This document shows, piece by piece, positions 1-8,920 of a stretch of DNA of 64,000 bases. A program made the position numbers and the translations under genes. Source of the stretch: Allomuricauda sp. (GTDB lineage: Bacteria > Bacteroidota > Bacteroidia > Flavobacteriales > Flavobacteriaceae); NCBI GenBank assembly GCA_017795045.1, contig CP051244.1, forward strand, positions 1,408,977-1,472,976, in the 5' to 3' direction. Below the pieces are notes generated by a model. That model was given only the letters and a program-made list of their open reading frames with translations, was not told where the DNA came from and did not search any database. Every line of letters starts with the position of its first letter. Position 1 is the stretch's first letter.

Positions 1-352
1 TGATGAACGAACCGATTTGGATCTGCCCAATACCGCTCCCAACATGTTCAACGGATCATTGGGGTATGCCGACAAACGTTTCAGTGCAAGACTTTCCGCC
101 AATTTTTCGGATTCGTATGTGGATGAAATCGGAGGGAATGCCTTTGAGGACAGATACTATGATACCCAGTTTTTCCTGGATTTCAACGCTAGCTATGCCA
201 TCAATAGTAATTTGAGATTGTATGCAGACGTAAACAATATCACCAATCAGCCTTTGCGCTATTTTCAAGGAGTAAAGGATAGAACCCAACAAATGGAGTT
301 CTACGATATTCGATTCACTTTTGGATTGAAGTACGATTTGTTCAAAAAATAA
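1..352 (+). CDS. TonB-dependent receptor, C-terminal fragment
   Basis: The reading frame is open from the window edge and stops at 350-352, so only the last ~116 residues are present. They show the alternating aromatic/polar strands of an outer-membrane beta barrel, the phrase LRLYADVNNITNQPLRYF typical of the last strands of TonB-dependent receptors, and a final strand FTFGLKYDLF ending in aromatic residues plus KK. The gene begins left of the window. A phytase lipoprotein follows 101 nt downstream on the same strand. TonB receptors next to beta-propeller phytases are a known Bacteroidota arrangement for phytate use, so a role in inositol-phosphate or phosphate uptake is inferred from context only. 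Confidence 0.8.
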   Translation, partial: DERTDLDLPNTAPNMFNGSLGYADKRFSARLSANFSDSYVDEIGGNAFEDRYYDTQFFLDFNASYAINSNLRLYADVNNITNQPLRYFQGVKDRTQQMEFYDIRFTFGLKYDLFKK

Positions 353-380
353 TTTCAGCAGCTAGTATTATTTTGAACAA

Positions 381-441
381 TGTCATGCCGAGTGCCTGTC
401 CTAACATTTGGGCAGGCGCTCCAAATGACGCCTTCTTTTTT
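381..441 (+). terminator. Hairpin with T-tract between TonB receptor and phytase
   Basis: A long imperfect inverted repeat: an outer GTCAT...ATGAC pair, then GAGTGCCTGTCC paired with GGGCAGGCGCTC (12 pairs counting two G-U wobbles) around an 8-nt loop, followed by TTCTTTTTTT. It could terminate the TonB receptor transcript or attenuate read-through into the phytase gene. Its GTCAT/ATGAC ends resemble the repeat seen inside leuS at 32371-32436. Confidence 0.55.
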
Positions 442-453
442 TAAACTATTCTT

Positions 454-1473
454 ATGAAAAAAATCTATATACCCTTTATGCTTGTGCTAGGTATGGTTTC
501 CTGTAAACAAGGGAGTGAGCTTCCAGCCATAGCACCGGACATTATTACTGAAAAAACACCAAACGATACGGATGATCCCGCCATTTGGGTCAATCCGGAT
601 GATGCATCAAAAAGTATTGTTTTTGGAACCGATAAAGAGACCAACGGAGGTATTTATGCCTTTGACCTCAATGGAAAGATCATTCAAGAAAAGTCCATCA
701 AAAACATCCAAAGACCCAACAATGTGGATTTGGAATACGGTTTTCAGTTGAACGATTCGGTTGCTGTGGATGTAATTGCTTTCACGGAAAGGGAAAAGCA
801 ACAAATAAGATTGTTTTCCGTACCAGATATGAAGCCGCTCGATGATGGAGGTTTCCCTGTTTTTGAAGACGAATCGAATATGGAACAACGTCTGGCCATG
901 GGTATCAGTTTGTACAAATCGCCAAAAGATTCATCCCTGTATGCCATTGTTGGCAGAAAGATAGGACCAAGTGGTTCGTATTTGTACCAATATAAATTTG
1001 AATCGGATAGCATGGGAATTTCCGCCAATTTGGTGCGAAAGTTCGGAAGCTTTACGGGAGGAAAGGAAATTGAGGCCATTGCCGTGGACAACGAAATGGG
1101 CTACGTATATTATTCTGATGAGGGCGAATGCGTTAAAAAATATTATGCGGAACCTAGTATGGGCAATGAAGAATTGGCCTGCTTTGGAGGAGAACACTTT
1201 TTGGAGGATATCGAGGGGATTGCCATTGCTAGATACCCCAACGGAGAAGGGTACATCATTGTATCTGACCAGCAACGCGGACAGTTCAATATCTTCTCCA
1301 GAAAAGACAATAGTTTTATCAAAGCCGTAAACTTGTCAACTACTGAAACTGATGGTTGCGATGTGGTTACCGTACCGTTGAACGATACTTTCCCCAATGG
1401 TCTTTTTGCTGCAATGAACGACCAAAAGGACTTCTATTTTTACGATTTGAAGAAAGCGTTGGGCCTGAAATAA
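454..1473 (+). CDS. 3-phytase, beta-propeller type, lipoprotein
   Basis: 339-residue secreted lipoprotein: a short hydrophobic signal followed by lipobox MVSC with the modified cysteine at residue 17. The mature part has hallmarks of the beta-propeller phytases: DTDDPAIWVNP near residue 40, FGTDKETNGGIYAFDLNG, RPNNVDLEYGF, and EGIAI...VSDQQRGQFNIF near the end. These acidic clusters bind the calcium ions that position phytate. The family hydrolyses myo-inositol hexakisphosphate, releasing phosphate. It probably sits on the cell surface or periplasmic face and works with the TonB receptor just upstream. Length is normal for the family. The gene converges with the next gene, leaving only 3 nt between stop codons. 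Confidence 0.92.
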   Translation: MKKIYIPFMLVLGMVSCKQGSELPAIAPDIITEKTPNDTDDPAIWVNPDDASKSIVFGTDKETNGGIYAFDLNGKIIQEKSIKNIQRPNNVDLEYGFQLNDSVAVDVIAFTEREKQQIRLFSVPDMKPLDDGGFPVFEDESNMEQRLAMGISLYKSPKDSSLYAIVGRKIGPSGSYLYQYKFESDSMGISANLVRKFGSFTGGKEIEAIAVDNEMGYVYYSDEGECVKKYYAEPSMGNEELACFGGEHFLEDIEGIAIARYPNGEGYIIVSDQQRGQFNIFSRKDNSFIKAVNLSTTETDGCDVVTVPLNDTFPNGLFAAMNDQKDFYFYDLKKALGLK

Positions 1474-1476
1474 AAT

Positions 1477-2589
1477 TCAAATAGTAAGTTTTCGTTTTCG
1501 AGCGGTTATCTCCCAAGTGTCGGTTTTTTTACCGTTTTTGATTACGGAAACTTCATCATGTAGGTTAATGGTAGGACAAATATGGTAGGGGATGCCGTAA
1601 AGCACATCACCTATATTTAGGGCATCCCAATCTGCCACTTTGATCACACCGTGCTCCTCACTTTGTGAAAGTAGCTCGTAATCCTCAAGATTGAGGAATT
1701 GTATCCGTTTGTCGATTGGATTTTCAGCGGCCACGGATTTATGCCCCATATCCACGGTAACAATACCTTCAGTGGGTTTGGAGATAACGCGGGTCACCAC
1801 GAGGGCCGCATGTTTAAAGTTTTGTTCCGTTAATTTTTCACCATATCCCCAATCCCACAACACGCAGGTACCCGGACTGGTAATCCTGTTTTCTTCCATA
1901 CGGTGTGAAGTGAAGGAAGGGGTTCCCCCACAAATCATTCTCAGGTTTGGATGTGAATTCTTTAAGGTATCGAAGTAGTCGGTGACGGACTCCAGCCCCT
2001 CTTCAATTTTTTGGTTCCTCTCCGAAAAGTCGGGGTTGCGAAGATGCCCATCGTACACATGGAACCCTTCAAACTGAAGGGATTTGCATTCATCCAAAGA
2101 GGCGATCAAAGTATCTAGCTCCTTTCCTATTTTGATTCCTGAACGGTTCATCCCGTTGTTGATATCAATATAAACTGGAATGATCAAGCCTTTGGTCTTG
2201 GCTTTTTCATTCAACGACTTGGCGGAGGAAACTGCATCGATTAGTGTGGCAAAACGGGTAGAAGGAAAATGGGCGGTCAATTCAAGGAAACGGTCCACTT
2301 TGGGCCCTACCAGTTGATGGGCGATCAGTACAAAATCGGCACCCGCCTCTGAGGCAATTTCCGCTTCCGCAATGGTAGAACCTTTAAAATTGGAAATGCC
2401 GGCATCCAATAAACGCTTCATGACCTTGGGCATTTTATTGGTCTTGATGTGGGGCATCAAACGGGTAGTATCCCCATTGACCAAGGAAAGCATTTCTTTG
2501 ATGTTGAATTCCAGATGATCTATATACAGGGCAATGGATGGGGAATCTACCGTATCCACATTTTTGATTTCATACCAATTTTGGGCCAT
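1477..2589 (-). CDS. D-threonine aldolase / D-serine dehydratase family PLP enzyme
   Basis: 370-residue fold-type III PLP enzyme with an alanine-racemase-like N-terminal barrel. The segment LMPHIKTNKMP carries the probable Schiff-base lysine (K49). The C-terminal domain contains PYHICPTINLHD; the H-x-C pair (H336, C338) matches the His/Cys zinc site described for eukaryotic-type D-serine dehydratase, whereas bacterial D-threonine aldolases usually show H-x-D. The likely reaction is therefore metal-dependent breakdown of a beta-hydroxy D-amino acid (D-serine to pyruvate, or D-threonine to glycine), but the substrate cannot be settled from sequence. It is transcribed alone, divergent from the DUF3332 lipoprotein. 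Confidence 0.82.
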   Translation of the reverse strand: MAQNWYEIKNVDTVDSPSIALYIDHLEFNIKEMLSLVNGDTTRLMPHIKTNKMPKVMKRLLDAGISNFKGSTIAEAEIASEAGADFVLIAHQLVGPKVDRFLELTAHFPSTRFATLIDAVSSAKSLNEKAKTKGLIIPVYIDINNGMNRSGIKIGKELDTLIASLDECKSLQFEGFHVYDGHLRNPDFSERNQKIEEGLESVTDYFDTLKNSHPNLRMICGGTPSFTSHRMEENRITSPGTCVLWDWGYGEKLTEQNFKHAALVVTRVISKPTEGIVTVDMGHKSVAAENPIDKRIQFLNLEDYELLSQSEEHGVIKVADWDALNIGDVLYGIPYHICPTINLHDEVSVIKNGKKTDTWEITARKRKLTI

Positions 2590-2692
2590 GTTCCTATTAG
2601 TTTGAATTGGGAAACAAGGTACTCATTTATGTGCGAAAGGAAGTTGAATTCTTTTTGTAGCTTTAAGTACATTAACTATAAACCCATTTATC

Positions 2693-3271
2693 ATGAAAAA
2701 AGTCATTAGCTGTTTGTTATTGTCGTCTACCATCTTGTTTTCAAGCTGTTTGGGGTCGTTCAAGGCGTTCAATAATTTGAAGGACTGGAACCAAGGGGCA
2801 ACCGACAGTAAATTTGTAGACAACCTGATTTTTTGGGGGTTGTGGATTGTCCCCGTGTACGAATTGTTCCTCCTCGGGGATGCTATAATCTTCAATGTGA
2901 TCGAGTTTTGGTCCGGATCTAACCCTATTGCCATGAAGGAAGGGGAATCCGAGACCCAAATGGTGGAACATGATGGTAATACCTTTAAAATGGTGGCCAC
3001 AAAGAACCGAGTGCAGGTGAGTGTGGTCGCAGGACCCAAACAAGGCAAGAAAATCGATTTGGTGTACAAGCCAGATGAAAAATCTTGGAACGCCGTTCGC
3101 CCCAATGGAGAGATTATAAAGTTATCTTCTTTCGAGGAAGGATTCTACATTGTGTATATGCCCAATGGGGAACAAGTTAAAATCGACCCTATGAGTACCA
3201 GACAAGAGGGGTTGGCCATTCTACAAGAGAGCAAGACCTGCTATTATTCGGAAAGCTTATTGGCAGATTAA
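2693..3271 (+). CDS. DUF3332 family lipoprotein
   Basis: 192 residues. The signal peptide ends in lipobox FSSC (C19), followed by GSFKAFNNLKDWN and then a hydrophobic stretch LIFWGLWIVPVYELFLLGDAI leading to NVIEFWSGSNP. This order (Cys, short amphipathic stretch, one membrane segment, EFW-(S/T)-G) is the DUF3332 signature. The C-terminal ~100 residues look like a small soluble beta domain. Function is unknown for the family. It is monocistronic, with a hairpin terminator 18 nt downstream. Confidence 0.8.
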   Translation: MKKVISCLLLSSTILFSSCLGSFKAFNNLKDWNQGATDSKFVDNLIFWGLWIVPVYELFLLGDAIIFNVIEFWSGSNPIAMKEGESETQMVEHDGNTFKMVATKNRVQVSVVAGPKQGKKIDLVYKPDEKSWNAVRPNGEIIKLSSFEEGFYIVYMPNGEQVKIDPMSTRQEGLAILQESKTCYYSESLLAD

Positions 3272-3288
3272 AAATATTGCACTTCATC

Positions 3289-3318
3289 AAAAGCCATGGT
3301 AAGAACTATGGCTTTTTT
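3289..3318 (+). terminator. Rho-independent terminator after DUF3332 gene
   Basis: AAAAGCCAT (3289-3297) pairs with ATGGCTTTT (3308-3316) across a 10-nt loop, and the 3' arm runs into a T-tract. Confidence 0.8.
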
Positions 3319-3471
3319 GTTGCGATAAACTTTCAATATATTCCAAAACGGGGGTTTTTGCCAGGAAAAGCGCCTTTGTCCGTAACAAAACAACAATTTC
3401 CGTGACCTATTGTTGTTGAAAATATTTTAATCCTATATTAGTCGGCAATATCAAAAAACAATCAGTAAATC

Positions 3472-5364
3472 ATGATAAAAAAGGTAACCTTACATGCATT
3501 GGTACTTGCAACGGTTTTTTCTTGCGGTGTCAAAAATCAAACAAATGATCTAGCTTCCGATAATCCTATAATGGCACAATTGGATTTGGTCAACATCCAA
3601 GATGATAAAGTAAATGTGGTCATAGATCCGGGGAGGTTTATCCAAGATACCATCACTTACAGATTGCCAAGAGTGGTCCAGGGAACCTATGCCGTATCCG
3701 ATTTTGGCAGGTATATAGAGAATATTACAGCTTTTGATTATGAAGGCAACACAATGCAGGCCACCCAAGTGGATACCAACACTTGGACCTTTGTCAATGC
3801 CAAGAATTTGGATAGAATAGAATATGCCGTAAACGATACCTTTGATCAGGAAGTGCAAGGAGGTATTGGTGAGGAAGTTCCCTTTTCGCCTTCGGGCACC
3901 AACATAGAGCCTAAGCAGGTGATGTTGAACCTGCACGGATTTGTGGGGTATTTTGATTCCCTAAAGCGAAATGCTTACCAGATTGATATCAAATCCCCTA
4001 CCAGCTTTACGTATACCTCTCCCCTAACCGAAATACAATCCACATTGAGTGCGGATGGTGCTATTAAGAATTCAGTGTTCTTGGCCAATCGATATTTTGA
4101 GGTGACGGACAATCCCATGATGTATGGGGAGACCGAGGTGGAAGAGTTCATGGTGGGGAACATCAAGATTGTATTGAGTGTTTTTTCGCCCAATGGAGTA
4201 CATAAGGCTTCCGAAATCAAAGAGGTCATGGCGGAGATGATGCAGGCCCAAAAAAGATATCTGGGAGATTTGAACAGCACCCCGCGGTATGACATCCTAC
4301 TGTATTTGTCCGATACACAGAAACCAGATTCCCCAAAAGGTTTTGGAGCTTTGGAGCATCATACTTCCACTGTGGTGGTCTTACCGGAACAAATGGATCC
4401 AGAAGCTTTGGCGGAATCTATGATCGATGTAGTGGCCCACGAATTCTTTCATATCGTAACCCCACTTTCGGTACATTCAGAAGATGTACATTATTTTGAC
4501 TACAATAACCCAACCTTCAGTAAGCACCTATGGCTTTACGAAGGGGTCACCGAATATTTTGCACAGCATTTTCAGGTTTATGAGGGCTTGATAGATCCAG
4601 CGGAATATTATGCCAGGACCACTGAAAAGATAAACACCTCAAGGTCCAATTACGATGACGCCATGAGTTTTACCCAAATGAGTGAAAACATCTTGGAGAA
4701 CCCATATAAAGACAACTATGCCAATGTATATATGAAAGGGGCGTTGATCGGTATGTGTGTGGACATTTTAATGCGTGAAAACGATGGACAGCGCAGTCTA
4801 CGCTCGTTGTTGGGAGAGTTGTCCGTAAAATATGGCAAGGATAAACCTTTTGAAGATGATGCCTTGATTGCCGAGATTACAGCAATGACCTATCCTGCGG
4901 TAGGAGAATTTTTAAACACCCATGTGGTAGGAAGCACACCTATAGATTATGGCCAAATGTTGGATAAGGTTGGATTGTATTTCGCTGAGGCCGAAGTGGA
5001 GACCAACTACATTCAGAATGCGGGCGAACTGATCTTATCCGCAGACCCGGCAAGGGGAGGCGTCAAGTTCAACGACCTTGTGGTGAACAACAGCTTTTGG
5101 AAGGATAATGGGGTACAGCCCAATGACTTTATAAAATCCATCAATGGAACAGAGGTTACCTTGGCCAATGCCAATCAAATTCTAGCGGAAGTGTATGCAT
5201 GGAGTTCCGGAAAAGCCATAAAGGTGGAGTTGTTGCGGGGAGAAGAGGAAATCATCATTGATACGACAACCACACCAACGTATACCAAAGCCGTTACCCT
5301 ATTGGAAAACCCAGAGGCAACGGAAGCCCAAAAAGAATTGCGAAAGGCGTGGCTAAAAGGCTAG
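3472..5364 (+). CDS. M61 family peptidase (glycyl-aminopeptidase-like), lipoprotein
   Basis: 630 residues. Signal peptide with lipobox VFSC (C18). An N-terminal beta domain precedes the gluzincin catalytic core: zinc motif HEFFH at about residues 323-327 and the downstream LYEGVTEYF whose glutamate (E357) supplies the third ligand. A PDZ-like domain follows near residues 510-600 (PNDFIKSINGTEVTLANANQ). This order is the standard M61 architecture. It probably trims peptides in the periplasm or at the outer membrane. The gene stands alone between the DUF3332 gene and ahcY and ends at a strong bidirectional terminator. Length is close to the family norm. Confidence 0.9.
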   Translation: MIKKVTLHALVLATVFSCGVKNQTNDLASDNPIMAQLDLVNIQDDKVNVVIDPGRFIQDTITYRLPRVVQGTYAVSDFGRYIENITAFDYEGNTMQATQVDTNTWTFVNAKNLDRIEYAVNDTFDQEVQGGIGEEVPFSPSGTNIEPKQVMLNLHGFVGYFDSLKRNAYQIDIKSPTSFTYTSPLTEIQSTLSADGAIKNSVFLANRYFEVTDNPMMYGETEVEEFMVGNIKIVLSVFSPNGVHKASEIKEVMAEMMQAQKRYLGDLNSTPRYDILLYLSDTQKPDSPKGFGALEHHTSTVVVLPEQMDPEALAESMIDVVAHEFFHIVTPLSVHSEDVHYFDYNNPTFSKHLWLYEGVTEYFAQHFQVYEGLIDPAEYYARTTEKINTSRSNYDDAMSFTQMSENILENPYKDNYANVYMKGALIGMCVDILMRENDGQRSLRSLLGELSVKYGKDKPFEDDALIAEITAMTYPAVGEFLNTHVVGSTPIDYGQMLDKVGLYFAEAEVETNYIQNAGELILSADPARGGVKFNDLVVNNSFWKDNGVQPNDFIKSINGTEVTLANANQILAEVYAWSSGKAIKVELLRGEEEIIIDTTTTPTYTKAVTLLENPEATEAQKELRKAWLKG

Positions 5365-5385
5365 GCACAGGTTTCGCAAAATATA

Positions 5386-5417
5386 AAAGGCCCCGATCAT
5401 GATCGGGGCCTTTTTTT
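5386..5417. terminator. Bidirectional terminator between M61 peptidase and ahcY
   Basis: Perfect 13-bp stem AAAGGCCCCGATC / GATCGGGGCCTTT with a 2-nt loop, T-tract on the plus side and A-tract upstream so it also serves the converging ahcY transcript. Confidence 0.92.
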
Positions 5418-5434
5418 ATAGGTTGTCCAGAAAA

Positions 5435-6751
5435 TTAATATCTGTAATAATCAGGTTTAAAAGGTCCTTCCACCTTCACACCGATATATTCTGCTTGCTC
5501 CTCATTCAATTGGGTCAATTCGGCACCCAAACGGGCCAAATGCAATTGGGCCACTTTCTCATCCAAATGTTTAGGAAGCATATACACTTCGTTTTCGTAT
5601 TTATCACTGTGGTTCCAAAGCTCTATTTGGGCCAAGGTTTGGTTGGTAAATGAGTTGCTCATCACAAAACTGGGGTGGCCCGTGGCGCAACCCAAGTTCA
5701 CCAATCTACCTTCTGCCAAAATAATAAGGTCCTTACCATCAATGGTATACTTATCCACTTGGGGCTTGATCTCGTCCTTGGTATTTCCATAAGCGCCATT
5801 CAACCAAGCCATATCAATTTCATTGTCAAAATGCCCAATGTTACAGACAATGGCCTTGTCCTTCAGGGCGCGGAAATGCTCTTCCCGGATGATGTCCTTA
5901 TTGCCCGTAGTGGTAATTACAATATCTGCATTGGAAACAACGGTTTCCAGTTTTTTCACTTCATAACCATCCATACAAGCCTGAAGCGCACAGATGGGAT
6001 CAATTTCGGTTACGGTAACAATGGAGCCCGCACCACGGAAGGAAGCAGCAGTTCCCTTTCCTACATCACCATATCCGGCAACAACCACTCGTTTTCCGGC
6101 CAACATGGTGTCTGTGGCCCTACGAATCGCATCCACGGCACTTTCACGACACCCGTATTTATTATCGAATTTGGATTTGGTCACAGAATCGTTCACGTTG
6201 ATGGCTGGCATGGGTAAGGTACCTTTCTTCATGCGCTCGTACAAACGGTGCACACCAGTGGTGGTCTCTTCGGAAAGGCCTTTTACACCTGAAGCCAGTT
6301 CAGGATATTTGTCCAACACCATATTGGTAAGGTCACCACCATCGTCCAAAATCATATTCAAGGGTTTTCTCTCTTCACCAAAGAACAAGGTCTGCTCAAT
6401 ACACCAGTCGAACTCCTCTTCGTTCATCCCTTTCCAAGCATAGACCGGGATTCCTGCAGCGGCAATGGCAGCGGCGGCATGGTCTTGGGTGGAAAAGATG
6501 TTACAGGAACTCCAGGTCACCTCGGCACCAAGGGCCACCAAAGTTTCGATCAATACCGCGGTTTGTATGGTCATATGTAGGCAACCGGCAATACGGGCTC
6601 CCTTCAAGGGCTGCTCTTTTCCGTATTCCTCGCGCAATGCCATTAGTCCTGGCATTTCGGCCTCGGCAAGCTCAATCTCTTTTCTTCCCCAAGCAGCTAG
6701 GGAAATATCTTTCACCTTATAGGGTACATGGGGAATTGTCTTTGTGCTCAT
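5435..6751 (-). CDS. ahcY: Adenosylhomocysteinase
   Basis: 438 residues, full length. It converts S-adenosylhomocysteine to adenosine and homocysteine, removing the product inhibitor of methyltransferases. Visible family motifs are [46 protein letters not shown] (catalytic lysine and aspartate region), the NAD-binding glycine loop [10 protein letters not shown], and the C-terminal [10 protein letters not shown] with the lysine and tyrosine that close over NAD in the partner subunit. Divergent from the phosphopantetheinyl transferase gene; a TATCTTTG -7 element lies on the minus strand 44-51 nt upstream of the start. No SAH riboswitch was found in the 73-nt gap. Confidence 0.98.
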   Translation of the reverse strand: MSTKTIPHVPYKVKDISLAAWGRKEIELAEAEMPGLMALREEYGKEQPLKGARIAGCLHMTIQTAVLIETLVALGAEVTWSSCNIFSTQDHAAAAIAAAGIPVYAWKGMNEEEFDWCIEQTLFFGEERKPLNMILDDGGDLTNMVLDKYPELASGVKGLSEETTTGVHRLYERMKKGTLPMPAINVNDSVTKSKFDNKYGCRESAVDAIRRATDTMLAGKRVVVAGYGDVGKGTAASFRGAGSIVTVTEIDPICALQACMDGYEVKKLETVVSNADIVITTTGNKDIIREEHFRALKDKAIVCNIGHFDNEIDMAWLNGAYGNTKDEIKPQVDKYTIDGKDLIILAEGRLVNLGCATGHPSFVMSNSFTNQTLAQIELWNHSDKYENEVYMLPKHLDEKVAQLHLARLGAELTQLNEEQAEYIGVKVEGPFKPDYYRY

Positions 6752-6794
6752 ACGTATATAAATTTACTTTCGTAGCTTAGCTTTTATAGTGCAG

Positions 6795-6802
6795 CAAAGA
6801 TA
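6795..6802 (-). promoter_or_regulatory. Probable -7 element of ahcY promoter
   Basis: On the minus strand the sequence is TATCTTTG, an exact match to the Bacteroidota -7 consensus TAnnTTTG, giving a leader of roughly 40 nt. No clear -33 TTG was found at the expected distance. Confidence 0.5.
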
Positions 6803-6824
6803 CAAAAACACCTAACTATTAGTC

Positions 6825-7466
6825 GTGCCCATTTACAAAACCATAACAGTTTCACCAACCACCTCGGTCTATATCTGGAAAGTTACCGAGGCTGAGAAGG
6901 AATTGTCCAAGGGGATAGAGCTTACCCCGCATTGCCAAAATAGGATGGATGGGATGAAATCCGAAGCACACCGGAGGGCTTTTTTGAGTATCAGACACTT
7001 AATGGCCAAAGCGGGTTATGTGGACAAGGACCTATACTATGACGATTTTGGAAAACCCCATTTAAAGGATGGCAACCATATTTCCATTACCCATTCGCAT
7101 AATTTTACGGGGGTCATCATCAGCGAAACGGACGAAGTAGGGATAGATATTGAGATGCAGCGTGATAAAATCCTGAGAATTGCACATAAGTTTACCCCCA
7201 TTCAAGAGTACAAGACCTTGGCCAATGTCGAAGCCATTATTAGAAAACTTACCATCGTGTGGGGCGCCAAGGAATCACTTTATAAAATCTATGCCCAGCA
7301 GGGGTTGAGTTTTTTACGGCATATTGATGTGATGGACTTTACCTTTCAAGATGCACGTACCGTGGCCGAAATCCTCTACAAGGGCCAAAAATCCCATTAT
7401 GATATTGAGTTTTTGGAGTTTGAGGGATTCACTTGTGTATATGCCCTAAAGATGATGGGGGGATGA
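6825..7466 (+). CDS. 4'-phosphopantetheinyl transferase superfamily protein
   Basis: 213 residues from a GTG start. It would transfer phosphopantetheine from CoA to a carrier-protein serine. Diagnostic motifs are VGIDIE (metal-binding acidic pair) at about residues 105-110 and WGAKESLYK at about 145-153, the W-(G/S)-x-KE-x3-K motif of the Sfp/AcpS superfamily. FGKPHL and ISITHSHNF correspond to the preceding conserved blocks. Two-lobed length suits the Sfp/HetI branch rather than the short AcpS branch. It is followed after 44 nt by the thiamine-binding-like gene; whether they share a transcript is unclear. Confidence 0.88.
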   Translation: MPIYKTITVSPTTSVYIWKVTEAEKELSKGIELTPHCQNRMDGMKSEAHRRAFLSIRHLMAKAGYVDKDLYYDDFGKPHLKDGNHISITHSHNFTGVIISETDEVGIDIEMQRDKILRIAHKFTPIQEYKTLANVEAIIRKLTIVWGAKESLYKIYAQQGLSFLRHIDVMDFTFQDARTVAEILYKGQKSHYDIEFLEFEGFTCVYALKMMGG

Positions 7467-7510
7467 CAGGTAGTTTTTACTAGATTTGTTTCGCAATACA
7501 AAAGTGCCCC

Positions 7511-7771
7511 ATGAAGATATCCGTTGAGCTTACCTTGACTCCATTACAAGATAATTTTGAACCCCCTATTATCAATTTCATAAAAAAGTTGAGGTCTTCT
7601 GGGCTTACCGTTCTGGAGAATCCTTTAAGTACACAAGTCTTTGGGGAGTATGATAGGGTTATGGGGTTGTTGACCGATGAGATAAAAGAAGCTTTTGAAA
7701 ATATTGATCATGTGGTATTGGGGATGAAGATTGTAAAATCCGATAGGAGTGACTATGAGCCCCATTTTTGA
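7511..7771 (+). CDS. YkoF/MTH1187-like thiamine-binding family protein
   Basis: 86 residues. MKISVELTLTPLQDNFEPPI and the regularly spaced strands and helices (IINFIKKLRSSGLTV, STQVFGEYDRVMGLL) match the small ferredoxin-like fold of the YkoF/MTH1187 family, members of which bind thiamine or hydroxymethylpyrimidine. It overlaps the 5' end of pnuC, so the two are translationally linked. In this position it may sequester or relay the vitamin carried by the PnuC transporter. No TPP riboswitch precedes it. Function is assigned by family resemblance only. Confidence 0.7.
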   Translation: MKISVELTLTPLQDNFEPPIINFIKKLRSSGLTVLENPLSTQVFGEYDRVMGLLTDEIKEAFENIDHVVLGMKIVKSDRSDYEPHF

Positions 7772-8390
7772 TTTTTTTCTCGGTCCGTACGAAGACAGGG
7801 AACTTTCCTTGGTCATTCTTGAAGCCACTGCCTTTTTCTTTGGAATAGCCAGTGTGGTCTATGCCAAGATGGAAGACATTATGGTCTATCCAACGGGGTT
7901 GGTTGCCACGGCCATTACCACGTATATCTTTTTTGTGGATCGCTTGTTGGGTGATATGATGATGAACTTCTACTTTTCCATCATGAGCATTTATGGATGG
8001 TGGAACTGGGCCCGAAGAAAGCAGGACAGGGAATTTATTGTAAAGATTTCCCGTACCAATACCAAGGAAAAATGGATAGGGGTTGCACTGTTCTCCATTA
8101 CTTTGCTGGTTACTTTTGGAGTATACAAGGCTTTTGGGGCTGAAATAAAGGCAACCAACTATGTAGATATCATAACCTCGGGCATTTTCTTTACGGCCAT
8201 GTGGTATATGGCCAACAAAAAATTGGAAAGCTGGACCCTTTGGATCTTGGGGGATTTAATAACCGTACCTTTGTACGCCTATAGGGGATGGGGCATGTTT
8301 TCATTACAATACCTCATTTTTACCGTATTGGCCATTCAGGGATATGTAGCATGGAAGAAAGACTTGGGCAAGAGCCCTCAAACCTCATAA
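7755..8390 (+). CDS. pnuC: PnuC-family vitamin transporter
   Basis: About 211 residues with seven or so hydrophobic segments and the PnuC-family loop FYFSIMSIYGWWNWARR followed later by SWTLWILGDLITVPLYAYRG. PnuC proteins carry unphosphorylated nicotinamide riboside, and PnuT relatives carry thiamine, trapped inside by a kinase. The ATG at 7755 is preferred over the GTG at 7749 because AGGAG at 7745-7749 is well placed for it. The start lies inside the preceding gene and the end overlaps the next, so the cluster is a tight operon. The neighbouring NadR-like kinase favours nicotinamide riboside; the neighbouring thiamine-binding fold leaves thiamine possible. Confidence 0.88.
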   Translation: MSPIFDFFLGPYEDRELSLVILEATAFFFGIASVVYAKMEDIMVYPTGLVATAITTYIFFVDRLLGDMMMNFYFSIMSIYGWWNWARRKQDREFIVKISRTNTKEKWIGVALFSITLLVTFGVYKAFGAEIKATNYVDIITSGIFFTAMWYMANKKLESWTLWILGDLITVPLYAYRGWGMFSLQYLIFTVLAIQGYVAWKKDLGKSPQTS

Positions 8391-8920
8391 AAGTAGTTCT
8401 ATTTGGGCCGGAATCTACTGGAAAGACCACCTTGGCCCAACAATTGGCCCAACACTACCAAACCGAGTGGGTGCCAGAATATGCCCGGGAATATCTTCAA
8501 GATAAATGGGATCGGGAACAAAAAACCTGCGAGCCCAAAGACCTTGTTCCCATAGCTTATGGACAGATGCGCTTGGAAAACCAACTGGCAAAAAAGGCGA
8601 ACAAGATTTTGGTTTGCGATACAGACCTTTTGGAAACTAAAGTATACTCAGAAACCTATTACACAGGAAGTTGTGATCCAATTCTGGAGAAGTATGCTAT
8701 CCAAAATACATACGATTTATACTTGTTAACCTATATTGACATCCCATGGGAAGCGGACGATCTTAGGGACAAACCCGACGAACGTGAGGAAATGTTCAGG
8801 TATTTCAAGGAAGCTTTGGAAAAATATGACCGAAATTTTGTTATTTTAAAGGGGGACAAAGTGTTCCGGCTTTCAACGGCAATACAAGAAATCGATAAAC
8901 TTTTTAAGGCGCATGATTGA
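8351..8920 (+). CDS. NadR-like nicotinamide riboside kinase (stand-alone AAA_28 domain)
   Basis: 189 residues from ATG 8351, which lies 40 nt inside pnuC. P-loop VVLFGPESTGKTTLAQQLA is followed by VPEYAREYL, CDTDLLETKVYSE and DIPWEADDLRDKPDER, the motif series of the kinase half of NadR. The NMN adenylyltransferase half and DNA-binding domain of full-length NadR are absent. The expected role is phosphorylation of the nucleoside brought in by PnuC, trapping it in the cytoplasm. The start is a choice: an upstream in-frame ATG at 8288 would add residues reading from within pnuC and is unlikely. Confidence 0.85.
   Translation: MEERLGQEPSNLIKVVLFGPESTGKTTLAQQLAQHYQTEWVPEYAREYLQDKWDREQKTCEPKDLVPIAYGQMRLENQLAKKANKILVCDTDLLETKVYSETYYTGSCDPILEKYAIQNTYDLYLLTYIDIPWEADDLRDKPDEREEMFRYFKEALEKYDRNFVILKGDKVFRLSTAIQEIDKLFKAHD

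Noticed and set aside
5675..6443. Long plus-strand ORFs of 149-180 codons opposite ahcY
   Set aside because: They lie entirely within a full-length, well-conserved ahcY on the other strand and have no protein-like composition; antisense shadows.
6888..6900. GGCTGAGAAGG as a TPP-riboswitch block before the pnuC cluster
   Set aside because: It is inside the phosphopantetheinyl transferase coding region and none of the other THI-box blocks is near.
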